Positions 25,901 through 35,483 of a DNA stretch of 64,000 nucleotides are shown one piece after another; the first letter of the stretch is position 1; each line of letters begins with the position of its first letter. Source of the stretch: Phorcus lineatus (Eukaryota; Mollusca; Gastropoda; Trochida; Trochidae); assembly GCA_921293015.1 (NCBI GenBank), contig OV121087.1, positions 41,092,630 to 41,156,629 of the forward strand, in the 5' to 3' direction. Made by a program: the position numbers and the translations under genes. The notes beneath the pieces are model-generated. The model ran no database searches. It saw only the letters and a program-made list of their open reading frames with translations, and was not told the DNA's origin.

Positions 25901-28155
25901 CCAAATGGGGTCACAGGGGTCAAAACCTAAAAAACCTAATTTAATCTTTTTCCCTAGTTCCAAAAGGTCCAGAGAGCTGAATAGTTGTGTGTAGACTCCT
26001 TGGGCACTGGGGATTCTAAATTGTAGGTTTGGTGACCCCATGACCCCAAATGGGGTCACAGGGGTCAAAACCTAAAAAACCTAATTTAATCTTTTTCCCT
26101 AGTTCCAAAAGGTCTAGAGAGCTGAATAGTTGTGTGTAGACTCCTTGGCCAACGGGGATTCTAAATTGTAGGTTTGGTGACCCCATGACCCCAAATGGGG
26201 TCACAGGGGTCAAAACCTGAAAAACCTAATTTAATCTTTTTCCCTAGTTCCAAAAGGTCTAGAGAGCTGAATAGTTGTGTGTAGACTCCTTGGGCACTGG
26301 AGATTCTAAATTGTAGGTTTGGTGACCCCATGACCCCAAATGGGGTCACAGGGGTCAAAACCTAAAAAACCTAATTTAATCTTTTTCCCTAGTTCCAAAA
26401 GGTCCAGAGAGCTGAATAGTTGTGTGTAGACTCCTTGGGCACTGGGGATTCTAAATTGTAGGTTTGGTGACCCCATGACCCCAAATGGGGTCACAGGGGT
26501 CAAAACCTAAAAAACCTAATTTAATCTTTTTCCCTAGTTCCAAAAGGTCTAGAGAGCTGAATAGTTGTGTGTAGACTCCTTGGCCAACGGGGATTCTAAA
26601 TTGTAGGTTTGGTGACCCCATGACCCCAAATGGGGTCACAGGGGTCAAAACCTAAAAAACCTAATTTAATCTTTTTCCCTAGTTCCAAAAGGTCTAGAGA
26701 GCTGAAAAATTGTGTGAAGACTCCTTGGACACTGGGGATTCTAAATTGTAGGTTTGGTGACCACTTGACCCCAAATGGGGTCACAGGGGTCAAAACCTTA
26801 AAATCCTACTTTCATCTTCTTCTCCAGTTCCAAAAGGTCTTGATAGCTTAATAGTTGTGTGTAGACTCCTTGGACAATGGGGATTCTGAATTGTAGGTTC
26901 GGTGACCCCTTGACCCCAAATGGGCAATGGGCCTTTTTTATTTGATTGTGAATAACTCGGACGTTGGGACAGGCTATCTTTCCTACACTGCCCATGACCC
27001 TATGGTCTAAACCACAACACCTATTTCTATCAAAAGTCTGATGAGCTACAGAGCCCATGGCTCTATTTTTATGTTTGCAGCGCCGCTAAGGCAGGAAAAG
27101 TTGAAGAAAAAGGTTACCCAAAACAAGCGTACGCAATGTCTAAAGTTGGAGTGACTGTCATGGCTTTCATTCAAGACAGGGAAATCAGCAAGGAAGGAAA
27201 AGAAGATATTGTGATCAATGCAGTGAGTGATTTTCTTTCGTCTGTTTAGGCGTAACTCAATGCAGGCTTTCTTCTCTTTTTTGACTTAAGTGAATTATTT
27301 TCTAAATGGGCTGTTAGTACAAAAACATGTCATCCATTCAAAGTGAGTTCTAAATCAGCATAGGTTATAACTGTGCTCACACGAAACAAGAAGCTATTCA
27401 CTTCATCATTTGTAGCTGTAATGTATTTGAATTTGTAAATGGCTTTCTTTGAGTTCGGACAATGCTTATGTCTGAAATATTGCCCAATAACTCACTTACT
27501 AAAGTTTTGATGGCTAAATTGATTGTAAAAATAATGTTTTTTTAAAGCACTGTATCCATAAACTAGTTATTGTACAAAACATGTAAATAGTAATAATGAT
27601 ATTATATATTGGTATGAAATGGTATGAACATCAATATGTCTATGATATAATTTACCTTGTTTCTTCCAGTGCTGCCCAGGGTATGTGGATACAGACATGA
27701 GCAGCCACAAGGGGACCAAGACAATCGATGAAGGTATTTATTGTTGTTACATCGATGTACAAAATCTCATTTCAATCAGATCTAATGTAGGACTGATATC
27801 TCACAATGTTATGATCTAAATACTGTTTTGTAGTATTCATGTTTTGGTACATTTAGCACCATCCAATACGAAATCTTCGGCTTAATTTGATAAGTTTTCT
27901 AAGTATCATTGGTATACTTGGATGTAAAATCTTTGATACCTTTCTGACCATGCAGTGAGGTCAGTATCACATGCTTTTTAAATCTCTTAAAGCTTGTATG
28001 GAAGAAAGCTCCATAGGGTCGACGTCAATTTACATTTCATTTAATTCTTCATTACAGGTGCGGACACCCCTGTCTACCTAGCTCTGCTGCCCCCCAACAC
28101 CACCTCCCCAAAAGGGGACTTTGTGTCTGACAGGACCATCCAGCAGTGGGGGTAG
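19902..28155 (+). CDS. CBR1: Carbonyl reductase [NADPH] 1-like, seven exons
   Basis: Classical SDR that reduces carbonyls (quinones, ketones, aldehydes) with NADPH in the cytosol; no signal peptide or membrane segment. Exons: 19902-19983, 20532-20710, 22128-22240, 22841-22969, 27081-27222, 27670-27733, 28058-28155, all with GT/AG borders and matching phases; a first exon of a few codons lies upstream (candidate 5117-5128). About 272 residues in all, against 277 for human CBR1. Visible motifs: TGSNKGIG cofactor loop, TSRDEGRGK (the Arg-Asp that selects NADPH), NNAG, VHVSS (catalytic Ser), YAMSK (catalytic Tyr and Lys, exon 27081), CCPGYVDTDM, and the CBR-type end FVSDRTIQQWG. Introns after exons 20532 and 22841 hold minisatellite-core elements. 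It looks functional. The close paralogue lies 12 kb downstream. Confidence 0.93.
20836..21622 (+). mobile_element. Minisatellite-core element, copy 3 (shortest)
   Basis: 787 bp: start AGCTCATCAGGTCAGAAAG, a short GTCC tract (about 20884-20908), four 145-bp units (20930-21480; variable tracts gcaaatgggg, gccaacgggg, gacactgggg, gacaatgggg), and the end hairpin AGAGCCCATGGCTCT. Flanked by TTTTT on the left and ATTTTTT on the right. Lies in an intron of the CBR1-like gene, same strand. Confidence 0.87.
21635..21842 (+). mobile_element. Ancient fragment of the same element family
   Basis: A diverged single unit (AGACTCCTTAACTAATTGGA, then GAATTTGGTGACTCTGTTACC) followed by a well-kept end GATGAGCTACAGAGCCAATG-GCTCT. 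The unit is much more diverged than those of copy 3 next door, while the terminal hairpin is nearly intact, so this is an older insertion of the family. Confidence 0.7.
22525..22690 (+). repeat. Relic of the GGGGCAGTAGCAC MITE family
   Basis: GATGGCCATTTT, GAGATAGGGAAATAG and AGATTGTCTTGCACATTGCA in this order parallel the better copies at 28466-28814 and 50124-50460. Ends not recognisable. Confidence 0.5.
23656..27064 (+). mobile_element. Minisatellite-core element, copy 4 (expanded)
   Basis: 3409 bp in the fourth visible intron of the CBR1-like gene, same strand. Start AGCTCATCAGGTCTGAAAG, GTCC/ATCC tract at about 23700-23750, 22 units of about 145 bp, right arm, subterminal CTGATGAGCT at about 27038 and the end hairpin AGAGCCCATGGCTCT. 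Flanked by ATTTTT on both sides (23650-23655 and 27065-27070). The next exon starts at 27081, so only 16 bp separate the element from the splice junction. Confidence 0.88.
23770..26930 (+). repeat. 145-bp array with a 290-bp dimeric higher-order pattern
   Basis: Two unit types, told apart by the tract after CTCCTTGG: type A gccaacgggg and type B gcactggrg. They alternate B-A-B-A from 23966 to 26286, giving a 290-bp dimer, with one B-B slip at 26286/26431. The first unit (gcaaatgggg) and the last two (gacactgggg, gacaatgggg) are the same edge types as in the other copies. The many 65-codon frames on the minus strand are by-products of the repeat. Confidence 0.9.
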
Positions 28156-28465
28156 ATCAGGACTGCAGCCAACATCATGTACTTGTGTGTGAAAATGTGT
28201 TAGTCTTTTTAAGTCATTATACTTTTAATTATTGGTACCTTCTTTCTATCATGTTTGCATTGTGATAAAACAACTTTAAACATTCTCTTCTCACAGACAT
28301 TACCTGAAATCATTTTTCAAGTCACCTGTCACAAGTGGACCATTTTCTGGGCTGTAAGAATGTAACTTGATTTGATACATTCAAATGATGCCCTGCAATC
28401 AACATGGTTGATTCAAACTAGGCATTTGAACTTTTCCCAAAACATTGATTAGAGTGGAATTTATA

Positions 28466-28814
28466 GGGGCAGTAGCACATTTTTTAAAAGATTAAGTACT
28501 TTAAATTTTTCCAAATAAAACTATGTATAACAATATAACATAATACTATCTTCACAGCGGTAAAACATATTTTATTTTCAACTAAATCATCTGTTATTTT
28601 AGAAGAAATAATCAAGTCTAAAAAAAAAATACTGGCAGCCATTTTTGTGTGAACACAATTTAACCATTTGAGGTAGGGAACTGGATTTGTATAGCTTAAT
28701 AAATCATGATACTTCATGCATCTTTGATTAAAACACATTGTCTTGTAATTTGAAACAATTATTTTTTTTTTCTTGATATCTCTTTAATTGTCTTTAGAAT
28801 GATCTACTGGCCCC
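28466..28814 (+). mobile_element. Short TIR element (MITE), best copy
   Basis: Starts GGGGCAGTAGCACA and ends with the complement of GGGGCCAGTAGATCA. The interior shares GGCAGCCATTTTTGTGTGAA, CATTTGAGGTAGGGAA and CATTGTCTTG with the segments at 22525, 50124 and 51480. Non-coding. Lies in or just past the 3' UTR of the CBR1-like gene; no clear target duplication was found. Confidence 0.6.
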
Positions 28815-29039
28815 TTAAGCTTTTGCTTATGTCTTAAAAGGAGGAGTCAAAGATGTAGAACAATATTTGATAAAATAAATTGAATTAAGGAAGGTATCTG
28901 TTTTGCAAATTATCCCCACTTAGGGTTTTCAAATGATCCAAAAAAGGCCCACTTGTAACAGGTAGAATGTGGGTAAATATCACTTGAGCAGCTTTTGTGG
29001 ATTGAGAGTGCCTTTAAAAAATCTTAGCATGTCTCAAAG

Positions 29040-29985
29040 AATGTATTTGTTAAGGTATTTTCATTTTAAACTTTTAAAACATCATGTTGAAGAGAGTTTC
29101 TTATGGAATTTATGGAAAGTGTTAAATTTATTTACGATAAGGTCATTTTTCAGAATGAAATATTGAAAAGACATCACGATTTTACAACCATATACTTTAA
29201 AATTACTAATGATAACTCAACTAATAATTATTTGTATATTTGAGAATGGCTCTAGAATGCTCATTATTATTTTCTGAAACATATGCTACAAGCCACCTTG
29301 AGAAGCTTGCATTATGTAGTCGTTATTAATCGTTAGATACATAATCTTTTAACAAATTAAAACTGTATGTTATGTCTCTTTTAATTTGTAAACAGTATAG
29401 AAATCAAGCAGTTAAAATCAACAATTCATATTGACGAACAAAGAATTTTCATCCCTAACATATTGTGTAGAGGGAAAGTCTGTACAAGGCTGCATTATAA
29501 TACAAAGTTAAACTTTTATAACATCCCATAAATGTTATCACGTTGAAGAGAGTATTTTATGGAATTTATGGAAAGTGTTAAATTTATTTATTATAAAGTT
29601 GTTTTACACGATGAAATATTGAAAAGACAAGACGTCATGATTTTACAACCATATACTTTATGTTTACTAATGATAATACAACTAATAATTATTTGTATCT
29701 TTGAGAATGGCTCTAGAATTCTCATTATTATTATCTGAAACATATATTACAAGCCACCTTTAAAAGCTTGCATTATGTATCATTATTAATCATGAGATAC
29801 ATAATCTTTTAACATATTTTAAATTTTTGTTGTGTCTCCTTAAATTTGTAAACAGTATAGGAATCAAGCAGTTAGAACAACAATTCATATTGACGAACAT
29901 AGATTTTTCATCCCTAACATATTGTGTAGAGGGAAAGTCTGAACAAGGCTGCATTATAATACAAAGTTAAGTCCATCAAGAATCT
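29040..29985 (+). repeat. Two-copy tandem duplication, period about 455 bp
   Basis: Long matching blocks such as GTTGAAGAGAGT...GGAATTTATGGAAAGTGTT and CCCTAACATATTGTGTAGAG recur about 455-460 bp apart. Copies are about 90% alike by eye. No coding content. Confidence 0.8.
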
Positions 29986-32327
29986 TATTCCAACATCATA
30001 TCTGTGATCAAACTAGCCATTTCATAATAATCAGCTGACAGTTTTACATGATAATTTATTGTTTTGACTGATACAGTATTTAACTGTCAGTTGGGGACTC
30101 ATTTGTGAATTTACAAAGAGTCATTTCTCTTACAATTTGATGACTATTTTTTATTTTTCTATGACTCTTTATATGATGCATAAAATATGTTATATTTTCA
30201 TGAACTCTAATTCATAAATAAATGGCTTGAAATATTTCCCCTGAGTTTTTTTCCTGTCTATATTTACCTTACGTTACATTAAACCTATCTGAAGCCATGG
30301 GTTCAATCTCATCAAAATAAGGTCAAATATTGCTTCTCTCGAATATGCAGGTTACAGGCAATAGTTAGTGGAGCATTTTAGATATAATTTTAATGAGATT
30401 GAAATTTGTTCAATAAATAATTTATCATTTTGCTTCAACCAAGCAAAGTGCATGTACATATGTAGTAAACAGAAATAATTTACTGTTGTCAATGAATGAA
30501 GGAGGGTTAAGGATACTTCTATATCGACAATATTATTCATTGTTCTTGAAAATTCATTGGTTTGCATCTAACTTTGGTAAACTGTTCTTTCTTTGAAACT
30601 AAATAGGTTCATTTCCATATACATGTATCCACTTACATCATCTCTGATATTTTTCACAGAATAACTCAATAATCCCAGGCCTATTCTTTATGAAGCTGAG
30701 TGCTGTTTAAATAAACTAGATGAAATTGGGACATTTTAAACAATGTAATGAGAAGAATGAGTAAGATTTTTTACTAAGAATTGAGCAGTCACTGTATAAT
30801 ATTTATTTGTGAAATATTTGAAATTTAAATTATATTTATATCCTTTCTAAAATGAAAATGAACAAGAAGACAGAATCTGCTAATCTCCGCAAGTTTGAAG
30901 CTTTTTAAAAACAAAAATCGAAAGACGCTGAAAATCTCTAAAGTCACAGGCTGATTGTCCAACACTTCATCGAACTGGTTAGAAAAATGTATTCTTACCC
31001 AAAGGGGAACAAAAATTCCGGCCGGGTATTAAAGTTTTCATAATGGTCATGGGAAAAACGGTTTTTCAAAAATTAACTCGAGATCTGATTGGCTGACAGT
31101 ACTATTTCTATTCATTCGTTCTGTGAGTCTAGCGCACACGTGTCAAAGAGACTGCAAAACAAACATTTTTTTAACTTCGTATGGCTCTTTTTACTATTTT
31201 GTTCCTTTAGGCTTGTCTTGCTTAATATATGTACCACAAACGTACGAGCGTAATGAATTGTTGAGACTACATTTAACTGCGCCATGACATAATCATTGTT
31301 CGTCGCGCATGAATATAATGACCGAGTTCACTTGCAACTCGCCTTCACGAAGTTTTTTTCGAACTGTACCGTTACTATTTTAGTATAATACTCCCCTCGG
31401 GACAGATAAACCGTAATTCGTAATTCGCATCTTGTTTATTATTCAAATAAAGTTTTGCCCCGAAAACGAAATTCCCCAGTACAATTTCGTGTGGAACACC
31501 AACGTTCAAATCTCAAGGACTTCAAAACCCCTAAAGCACATCCACACATGCTAATCGTTCTACATACCAAGTTTCATTGAACCATCTACTTTACAGGTTT
31601 TGAGTTGTGTTCCGGTAACAGTATTGGTACGGAATGGCGGAGCCAATTCTACGTTGCCCACAATACATGGCTTGTGCGGGGTATAAAAAAACAAATGGGG
31701 GAGGCAAATGTATTTAGAGGAAAATATGATTTTATAAACAAAATGTGATAATAAAATTACTTATATGTAGAAAACATGTTTCAGGGAAAAGCTCTTTTTC
31801 TAATTGCAAGACATGTTTGTTTAAAGTAGATAAACTTTTTGAAAGTTTAAAGATAACACATTTTTACCAAACGAGGTATGTCATAGGTTTGATAGAAAAA
31901 TGGTACAGTATCACTCGTTTATCTTTCTTAAGAATCAACGCTTTCAAATGTCATAGAAGGTATAAAACGAAAACATGTGACAATCACGTTTCCAATTTAT
32001 TTAGATTCCAATGCAAATCAAGCATATGACCAAAAAAAAAAAGTCATAACTAGCATAAAAAATTATGCATTTATCTCATGTCCACAGCGGTTAGGGTTAG
32101 TCGAACAAAGAGACTGAAGTTCATTACATTTCAATTTAACTTGACAAATAACCATATGAAAAGGTCACTTCTTTTCAGTATATGACAAATCATAATTTTT
32201 CTTATTAATCAGTAACAAAAAGACATATCTCTCGGTAGTTACTTATGTTTGTTTCTTCTTCTCATGAATCTTACATAAATATTTGTTTCTCGTGTGGCGT
32301 GGAAACTTGAAAATCGTAAGCTTTTGA
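29986..32327. other. No recognisable gene
   Basis: AT-rich spacer between the CBR1-like gene and the minus-strand inhibitor gene. Open frames at 30352 and 31745 lack family features. Confidence 0.5.
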
Positions 32328-32409
32328 TGACGTCACATATTGCATGTCACTGATATCCGCCGATAAGGTCACGTGACGTCAACTCTGATGACGTCATAAA
32401 TTACGTCAA
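32328..32409. promoter_or_regulatory. Cluster of CRE/ATF-type TGACGTCA palindromes
   Basis: Three perfect TGACGTCA sites at 32328-32335, 32374-32381 and 32389-32396, plus TTACGTCAA at 32401-32409 overlapping the inhibitor stop codon. An ACGTG E-box-like core overlaps the second site. They lie in the 3' flank of the minus-strand inhibitor gene. The function is inference. Confidence 0.45.
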
Positions 32410-34137
32410 CCAGTCATAGGAGCGTGTAAAACTATGCCTTCAGGGCTCGTGAATATCCTCACACGGTCCTCGCGATAGTCCATAGTCACCGGAGATCCAT
32501 CCAGTAAAACATCAACCTAATAATTAAAATTAATTAAAAGTTTACTAAAAACCAGAAGCAATAGAAGCCAGAATCACATAAGCAAATGGTGAGGCTAAAA
32601 TGGAGACTTGTAGTGATGTGATGACATGGTCTGATTATAAAAACAATGAGTTGATATGTCACATATAATTTGCTTTCTTATTCAATTTCAATATAGTCTT
32701 GCAATTTTATAATCACTCCCTTACCAAATGATAAAGTTTGGTTATCATGGTAAGTGTGTTTAATGTACAATACTTCTTTACCTGTAGGTTATGATTTTCT
32801 TTAAGGATTTCCTGTTTCGCCTTCTCTCCTGTCTGCAAAAGTAAAAACACCTCAACATCTTCACATCGTAAACATCTTATATATCATTGATGATTTTTTA
32901 ATAAACTATTAAACTTTATTCTTTCCCTGACACGTATTACAATATACGTGTATGTAGATAGAGACATATGTAACGTATGCCCCTACTTGATCATATGAAC
33001 ATTAATTAGTTTGATAACGAATAACTTACTGACTATATAGTTAATATCGATAAAGCATTCAAAATATGAATACAACAAATAAGCAAACGTCATAGGGTTT
33101 AAGTTGAACTCCGTGGGAATAAATAATCAAATTTAAAATTTTATCTGTAATAAGGCCTTCCTTCACATTTGACATTAGTAACTTGCCACACTGCATGTTT
33201 TAGTATGCATTAGATTACATAAATAAATATTAATAATTGTATAAGGAAAAATATGAGATAAAAATTCAATTCCCCCTTCAAAATAATTATTTTTTGTTAT
33301 TAAATACAGAATGAACATTTTTATATTTAAGCTCCCAATGCTGTGGTGTAGTACCATTATGATGTCATCATCTTTATGAAGTCTCGATATTACATTGTAA
33401 TCAGGTTCAATCTTGCGTCATATAATTTTGTGTGATTACATTATGTTAAAGTTTTGTAATGATATGAACATGATGATGACAGAGCACTTAAAAAACCTGA
33501 AAAGGTCTATGCTCTTCTCCTGAATAAGGTTCCCAGCATCACAAAATATAGTACACCTGATATAGTTCACAAAATATAGTGTACAAAATATAGTTCACAA
33601 CATATAGTTCTACAGTCTCATTGAAATGAAATCTACATGCTCCACTTCATTACGCGTGTAATCTGCGTAACGTAGTGCAGCAATGTTAGATTTTATTTTT
33701 ATGAGATTGATAGTTCTACTAAGTGGACTAGACTAAATACCTCTCTGGCCATATAGGCTTTATCAGACATGATGTAAACGATGACAATAACATCCTTTAT
33801 GAAATACACTTGGTTTGAGGACAAAATATTGATAATCAACATATCGTTTTTTTGTTGTAATGACTCATTCATACAACTACCTAAAACAGAATCTGACATA
33901 TTATTATCAATTAACTACACGGAAGCCGGTTGAGAGACATACAGAAATCGATGAAGTGATATTTATTCCACTGAAATATCTAGCTTCACATCACAAGCGA
34001 TTGTGTAGTTGAAACGGTTAACAAACGCCTTTATAGGTTTATCATTAAGAAAGACAGGATGGTTATGAACAGGGGGAAACCGTTACCTTTCCTACCAGTT
34101 CAGGCCAAGACGTTTTCGACGTATTTTGGGACTCCAT
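32406..34137 (-). CDS. Potato inhibitor I family serine protease inhibitor (I13), three exons
   Basis: Complete 70-residue gene. Exons on the minus strand: 34087-34137 (MESQNTSKTSWPELVGK, 51 nt), 32782-32832 (TGEKAKQEILKENHNLQ, 51 nt), 32406-32516 (starts VDVLLDGSPVTMDYRED, 111 nt with stop). All introns are phase 0 with GT/AG ends. Family signatures: the SWPELVGK start with the conserved Trp, a GEKAKQEIL helix, and the reactive loop GSPVTMDYREDRVRIF ending HAPMTG. By comparison with eglin c and barley CI-2 the P1 residue is Met46 and P1' is Asp47, with Arg52 and Arg54 bracing the loop. Met at P1 suggests chymotrypsin-, elastase- or subtilisin-like targets. There are no cysteines and no signal peptide, so a cytosolic product or unconventional release is implied unless another first exon exists. 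Confidence 0.9.
32833..34086 (-). other. First intron of the inhibitor gene
   Basis: 1.25-kb intron; the other intron (32517-32781) is 265 bp. Apart from the short ATATAGT repeat no element is recognised. Open frames at 33175 and 33699 are not supported. Confidence 0.7.
33540..33612. repeat. Short ACAAAATATAGT tandem repeat
   Basis: Four to five imperfect copies of a 15-20-bp unit (ACAAAATATAGTTCAC) inside the inhibitor intron. Confidence 0.7.
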
Positions 34138-34193
34138 TGTAGACGAATGTTGTTGTGAATCTGGTCATGTGAGACTTGCATTTCAAATGCGCG

Positions 34194-34199
34194 TTATAA
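34194..34199 (-). promoter_or_regulatory. Possible TATA box of the inhibitor gene
   Basis: TTATAA on the minus strand (CATTATAACGCG), about 57 bp upstream of the ATG at 34137. It would place transcription start about 25-30 bp before the ATG. Position and sequence fit; untested. Confidence 0.35.
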
Positions 34200-34613
34200 T
34201 GAGACAGCCTAGTTGACTGACCAAGCGTTGTAGTGTGTGTTGAGCTATTTGAGACGAAGGTTTCTTTGCAAAGAAAGTGTTATATTGAGGATACAAATTA
34301 ACAGTTGATTTTCAGGTTCTGCTCAATACCTGCTTGATGCGTTGAGCACTCTGTCAATGCGATTAGGTCATCTTACTGATTTGACCCAGTCATGGGTTAA
34401 AAAAACCCCGGATATTACACGAGTGTCAATATCATACCACATATTCGACAGGAGTGCTTATCTTATTTATAACGATTAACATTTCAGAGTGAGGGATAAA
34501 GCCTACTCATAGGTGCCAAGATTTTTTGTTATGAGAAATCGCATTTTTCTCATTAGTCTTTATGGCTATGTAATAATCAGAATTCTATAATACAGTCCAG
34601 ATCATCAGCAAGT

Positions 34614-34740
34614 TTCATTCAGCAAGTCTAGATTTGACTACATAATCATAGATACACATTAAAAAATGGCTGACGAAAGAATATAACATGAATGAAGGAA
34701 CAGTAGTTATTAAAGTAGTTCATAAACTAAATTTTAGATT
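34614..34740 (+). repeat. Dispersed repeat shared with 58312-58430
   Basis: CATTCAGCAAGTCTA, ATTTGAC, ATGAATGAAGGAA and ACTAAATTTTAG occur in the same order at both places. Non-coding; type unknown. Confidence 0.5.
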
Positions 34741-35335
34741 ATAAATGTCTGACATATGCTATCAGTTCATCAAAACGAGACTTTCATGATATGATGTTCA
34801 TATCAGTTCATAGAATTTTCTTTATGAACCAGAATGCTCATAGGATTTTTTAGAAAATATACACATAGAACAAAATATTGCAGAACCATTTTCTTCTTCA
34901 TGCTTTCTCATTATTTTCTTCAACACTTTAGGCGCTGAAATTTTAATTGATCTCTTAAACACTAGAAACCAAAAATCTTCCTTTTTATGGTATGAATAAG
35001 TTTCTTAAATAATTAACTAAAAAATTTGTAAATGGGCGTTTGATCTCGCATCCTTTATAATTCAGATTAAAAGTTACGAAAATTTAATAGTGTAGAATTA
35101 TCGGTGTAAATGGTGTTACTCAATAGAAAAAGGTTAGGTCCTGGGAAGCAGAACAGTACAAACACAGAGTCTGCCTTAGGGGGATTAACTGTAAGGATTA
35201 GTGGTCGCTAACAATAGGCGGTCTATGTGATTACAGGCACATGGGTGATATGAAAATGTGAAGTGGTAAAAAGACGAACATGTATTCGACAGAGACAATT
35301 TATTGATGAAGAAATACATTGCATTGATACTAGTT

Positions 35336-35463
35336 AGACATGGACATTTGACATAGCACTTATGATAAACAAATTAAATAATACAGACTAGATACACATT
35401 GGCATCTGACATAGCACTTAATATAAGTAAATTTAATAAAACAGACTAGTTACACATGGACAT
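35336..35463 (+). repeat. Subterminal direct repeat in the MULE
   Basis: Two units of about 64 bp (each with ACATAGCACTTA and ACAGACTAG followed by TACACAT) between the MULE TIR and the transposase stop. Such subterminal repeats often bind transposase; here that is inference. Confidence 0.6.
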
Positions 35464-35483
35464 TCATTTGAGGATCTTGTTAC

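Noticed and set aside
23770-26930. CRISPR-like regular array
   Set aside because: The whole 145-bp unit is repeated with no unique spacers, and the DNA is eukaryotic.
32091-32101. GGTTAGGGTTAG, telomere-like
   Set aside because: Only about two units; chance occurrence.
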